This document shows positions 5,656 through 6,110 of a stretch of 6,110 nucleotides of DNA, one piece after another (the first letter of the stretch is position 1; every line of letters begins with the position of its first letter). Source of the DNA: Streptosporangiaceae bacterium. GTDB lineage: Bacteria; Actinomycetota; Actinomycetes; Streptosporangiales; Streptosporangiaceae. The stretch lies in NCBI GenBank assembly GCA_030050125.1, contig JASIJN010000074.1, forward strand, positions 1 to 6,110, read 5' to 3'. The notes beneath the pieces were generated by a model that was not told the origin of the DNA, searched no databases, and saw only the letters and a program-made list of their open reading frames with translations. Position numbers and translations under genes: made by a program.

Positions 5656-5680
5656 GGACATTCAGGACACACAACTGTAA

Positions 5681-5710
5681 CGTGTTCCGCCTGGGCCGTC
5701 CCAGGACACG
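5681..5710 (-). terminator. Stem-loop after the small protein gene, probable terminator
   Basis: CCTGGG (5690-5695) and CCCAGG (5700-5705) pair around a 4-nt loop, and the stem continues with CGTGT (5681-5685) against ACACG (5706-5710), leaving a 4-nt bulge (5686-5689). That makes 11 base pairs. It lies 22 nt beyond the stop codon of the small protein gene and upstream of the DUF3068 promoter. No U-run follows, as is frequent for actinobacterial terminators, so it may act as a weak terminator, an mRNA-stabilising end or a binding site. Confidence 0.5.
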
Positions 5711-5732
5711 GACGGACACTTCCCCCGTGGGT

Positions 5733-5882
5733 CTACGGCGTGCCGGACGTGCCGTAGTTGTACAGCTGCTTGTCCGCCGGCGCGGGCGGTGAGCCGAGCA
5801 CGCCACTCGTGGTGAACGCGGCCCCAACAGCCAGCACCGCTCCAACCGCGAGCGATGCCACGATCAGTACCAGACGTGACAA
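5733..5882 (-). CDS. 49-residue single-pass membrane or secreted small protein (DUF2613-like)
   Basis: From a TTG at 5882 the protein is 49 residues. The N-terminus is short and basic (R3), followed by one long hydrophobic segment (LVLIVASLAVGAVLAVG, 4-20, extending to about 30), then a Pro/Ala-rich stretch (SPPAPADKQ, 31-39) and the tail LYNYGTSGTP. The start is set by an exceptionally strong ribosome binding site, AAGGAGGAGG, ending 6 nt before the TTG. The frame runs further upstream to an ATG at 5984, but that would put the ribosome binding site inside the gene, and the extra residues are Arg/Pro-rich and uninformative. Size, one membrane span and a short polar tail ending near a Tyr-Gly recall the actinobacterial small secreted DUF2613 proteins; this is a recollection, not a search result. 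Its role is unknown. It probably sits outside in the envelope, or is anchored by its single span, and is transcribed separately from DUF3068. Confidence 0.75.
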   Translation of the reverse strand: MSRLVLIVASLAVGAVLAVGAAFTTSGVLGSPPAPADKQLYNYGTSGTP

Positions 5883-5888
5883 GGCGAT

Positions 5889-5898
5889 CCTCCTCCTT
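5889..5898 (-). promoter_or_regulatory. Strong ribosome binding site fixing the TTG start of the small protein
   Basis: AAGGAGGAGG on the minus strand is an essentially ideal anti-Shine-Dalgarno complement, 6 nt from TTG 5882. It is the strongest such site in the window and suggests high translation despite the rare TTG initiator. Confidence 0.8.
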
Positions 5899-5955
5899 GG
5901 CCTGGACACCCCGGGCGCGCGACAAAAAGCCACCGAACAGGTAACTCGCCGCACA

Positions 5956-5984
5956 AGACTAGGAGTTGCCCGGGAAAAAGGCAA
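5956..5984 (-). promoter_or_regulatory. Candidate promoter of the small protein gene, with an inverted repeat in the spacer
   Basis: On the minus strand TTGCCT (5984-5979), a 17-nt spacer and TAGTCT (5961-5956) form a plausible promoter, starting near 5949 with a leader of about 67 nt. TTGCC (5984-5980) and GGCAA (5970-5966) are inverted repeats with a 9-nt centre, covering the -35 box and spacer; they could be an operator. This stretch is also AT-richer than its surroundings. Confidence 0.4.
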
Positions 5985-6036
5985 TATGAAAGGGCGATAG
6001 TCGCATTCCGATTAGTTATCACCGGCAGACGAATCT

Positions 6037-6110
6037 TCACCGGCCCGGCCCGCCCGCCGCGGTCAGCCTGAATACCACCAGATCCGGGCCGGCCAGCACC
6101 ACCTGGGCGC
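6037..6110 (-). CDS. C-terminal end of an unidentified protein (5' end off the right edge)
   Basis: The last 23 codons and a TGA stop (6039-6037) are visible and encode AQVVLAGPDLVVFRL followed by TAAGGPGR. The alternation of hydrophobic and small polar residues suggests a terminal beta strand, and the codons are strongly G/C-ending; of the other two frames, one soon hits a stop and the other gives an unconvincing Gly/Arg-rich peptide. The family cannot be identified from so little. In mycobacteria a DUF2613 small protein lies next to the arabinofuranosyltransferase gene aftD, so a large glycosyltransferase is one possibility, but this is inference only. It ends 154 bp before the small protein gene, on the same strand. 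Confidence 0.55.
   Translation of the reverse strand, partial: AQVVLAGPDLVVFRLTAAGGPGR

Noticed and set aside
4739..5680. Plus-strand 313-codon frame opposite DUF3068
   Set aside because: Same pattern of Arg/Gly/Val/Asp-rich low-information sequence, with no ribosome binding site and no resemblance to a known protein.
5883..5984. N-terminal extension of the small protein to ATG 5984
   Set aside because: The extension lacks a ribosome binding site, covers the candidate promoter, and would place AAGGAGGAGG inside the coding region.
1..6110. Mobile element, defence island, CRISPR or phage content
   Set aside because: No transposase or integrase, no regularly spaced direct repeats, no long terminal inverted repeats and no nuclease or toxin motifs were found; genes and composition look like ordinary actinobacterial chromosome.

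Overview
The window is about 6.1 kb of very GC-rich DNA with strongly G/C-biased third codon positions, GTG and TTG starts beside ATG, and protein families centred on high-GC Actinomycetota: a DUF3068 (PorA-type) membrane protein, a DUF2613-like small protein and a FadD-type acyl-CoA ligase. I place it in a Streptomyces- or Streptosporangiales-like actinobacterium. The genus cannot be read from the sequence. I see no insertion sequence, tRNA, rRNA, CRISPR array or phage gene, so this looks like chromosomal backbone or near-backbone.

Layout, left to right. (1) 1-710, minus: N-terminal two thirds or so of a multi-pass membrane protein of unknown function, running off the left edge. (2) 711-902: divergent intergenic region with an AT-richer promoter core and a perfect 20-bp palindrome at 827-846. 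(3) 903-1937, plus: ureohydrolase (agmatinase/guanidino-acid hydrolase type) with all six metal ligands. (4) 1938-2005: short regulatory gap with inverted repeats and a -10 box placed for a leaderless transcript. (5) 2006-2971, plus: LysR-type regulator, a plausible local regulator of the ureohydrolase. (6) 2991-4541, minus: acyl-CoA synthetase/AMP-ligase, convergent with lysR (19-bp gap). (7) 4586-5560, minus: DUF3068 membrane-anchored protein, 44 bp upstream of the ligase and probably co-transcribed with it. (8) 5561-5732: promoter with an inverted repeat on its -10 box, and a stem-loop that may end the preceding transcript. (9) 5733-5882, minus: 49-residue single-pass small protein with a TTG start and a very strong ribosome binding site. 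(10) 6037-6110, minus: the last 23 codons of another gene entering from the right.

Functionally there are two units. The left one is a guanidino-compound hydrolase with its own LysR regulator, suggesting controlled use of agmatine or a related compound as a nitrogen source or polyamine precursor. The right one, all on the minus strand, combines envelope-type small and anchored proteins with a fatty/aryl acid activating enzyme and is best read as a cell-envelope or lipid-linked cluster. I do not see evidence of a wholly new system. The most original signals are regulatory: the 20-bp palindrome, a 12-bp element shared by the ureohydrolase and lysR leaders, the leaderless lysR promoter, and inverted repeats on the right-hand promoters.
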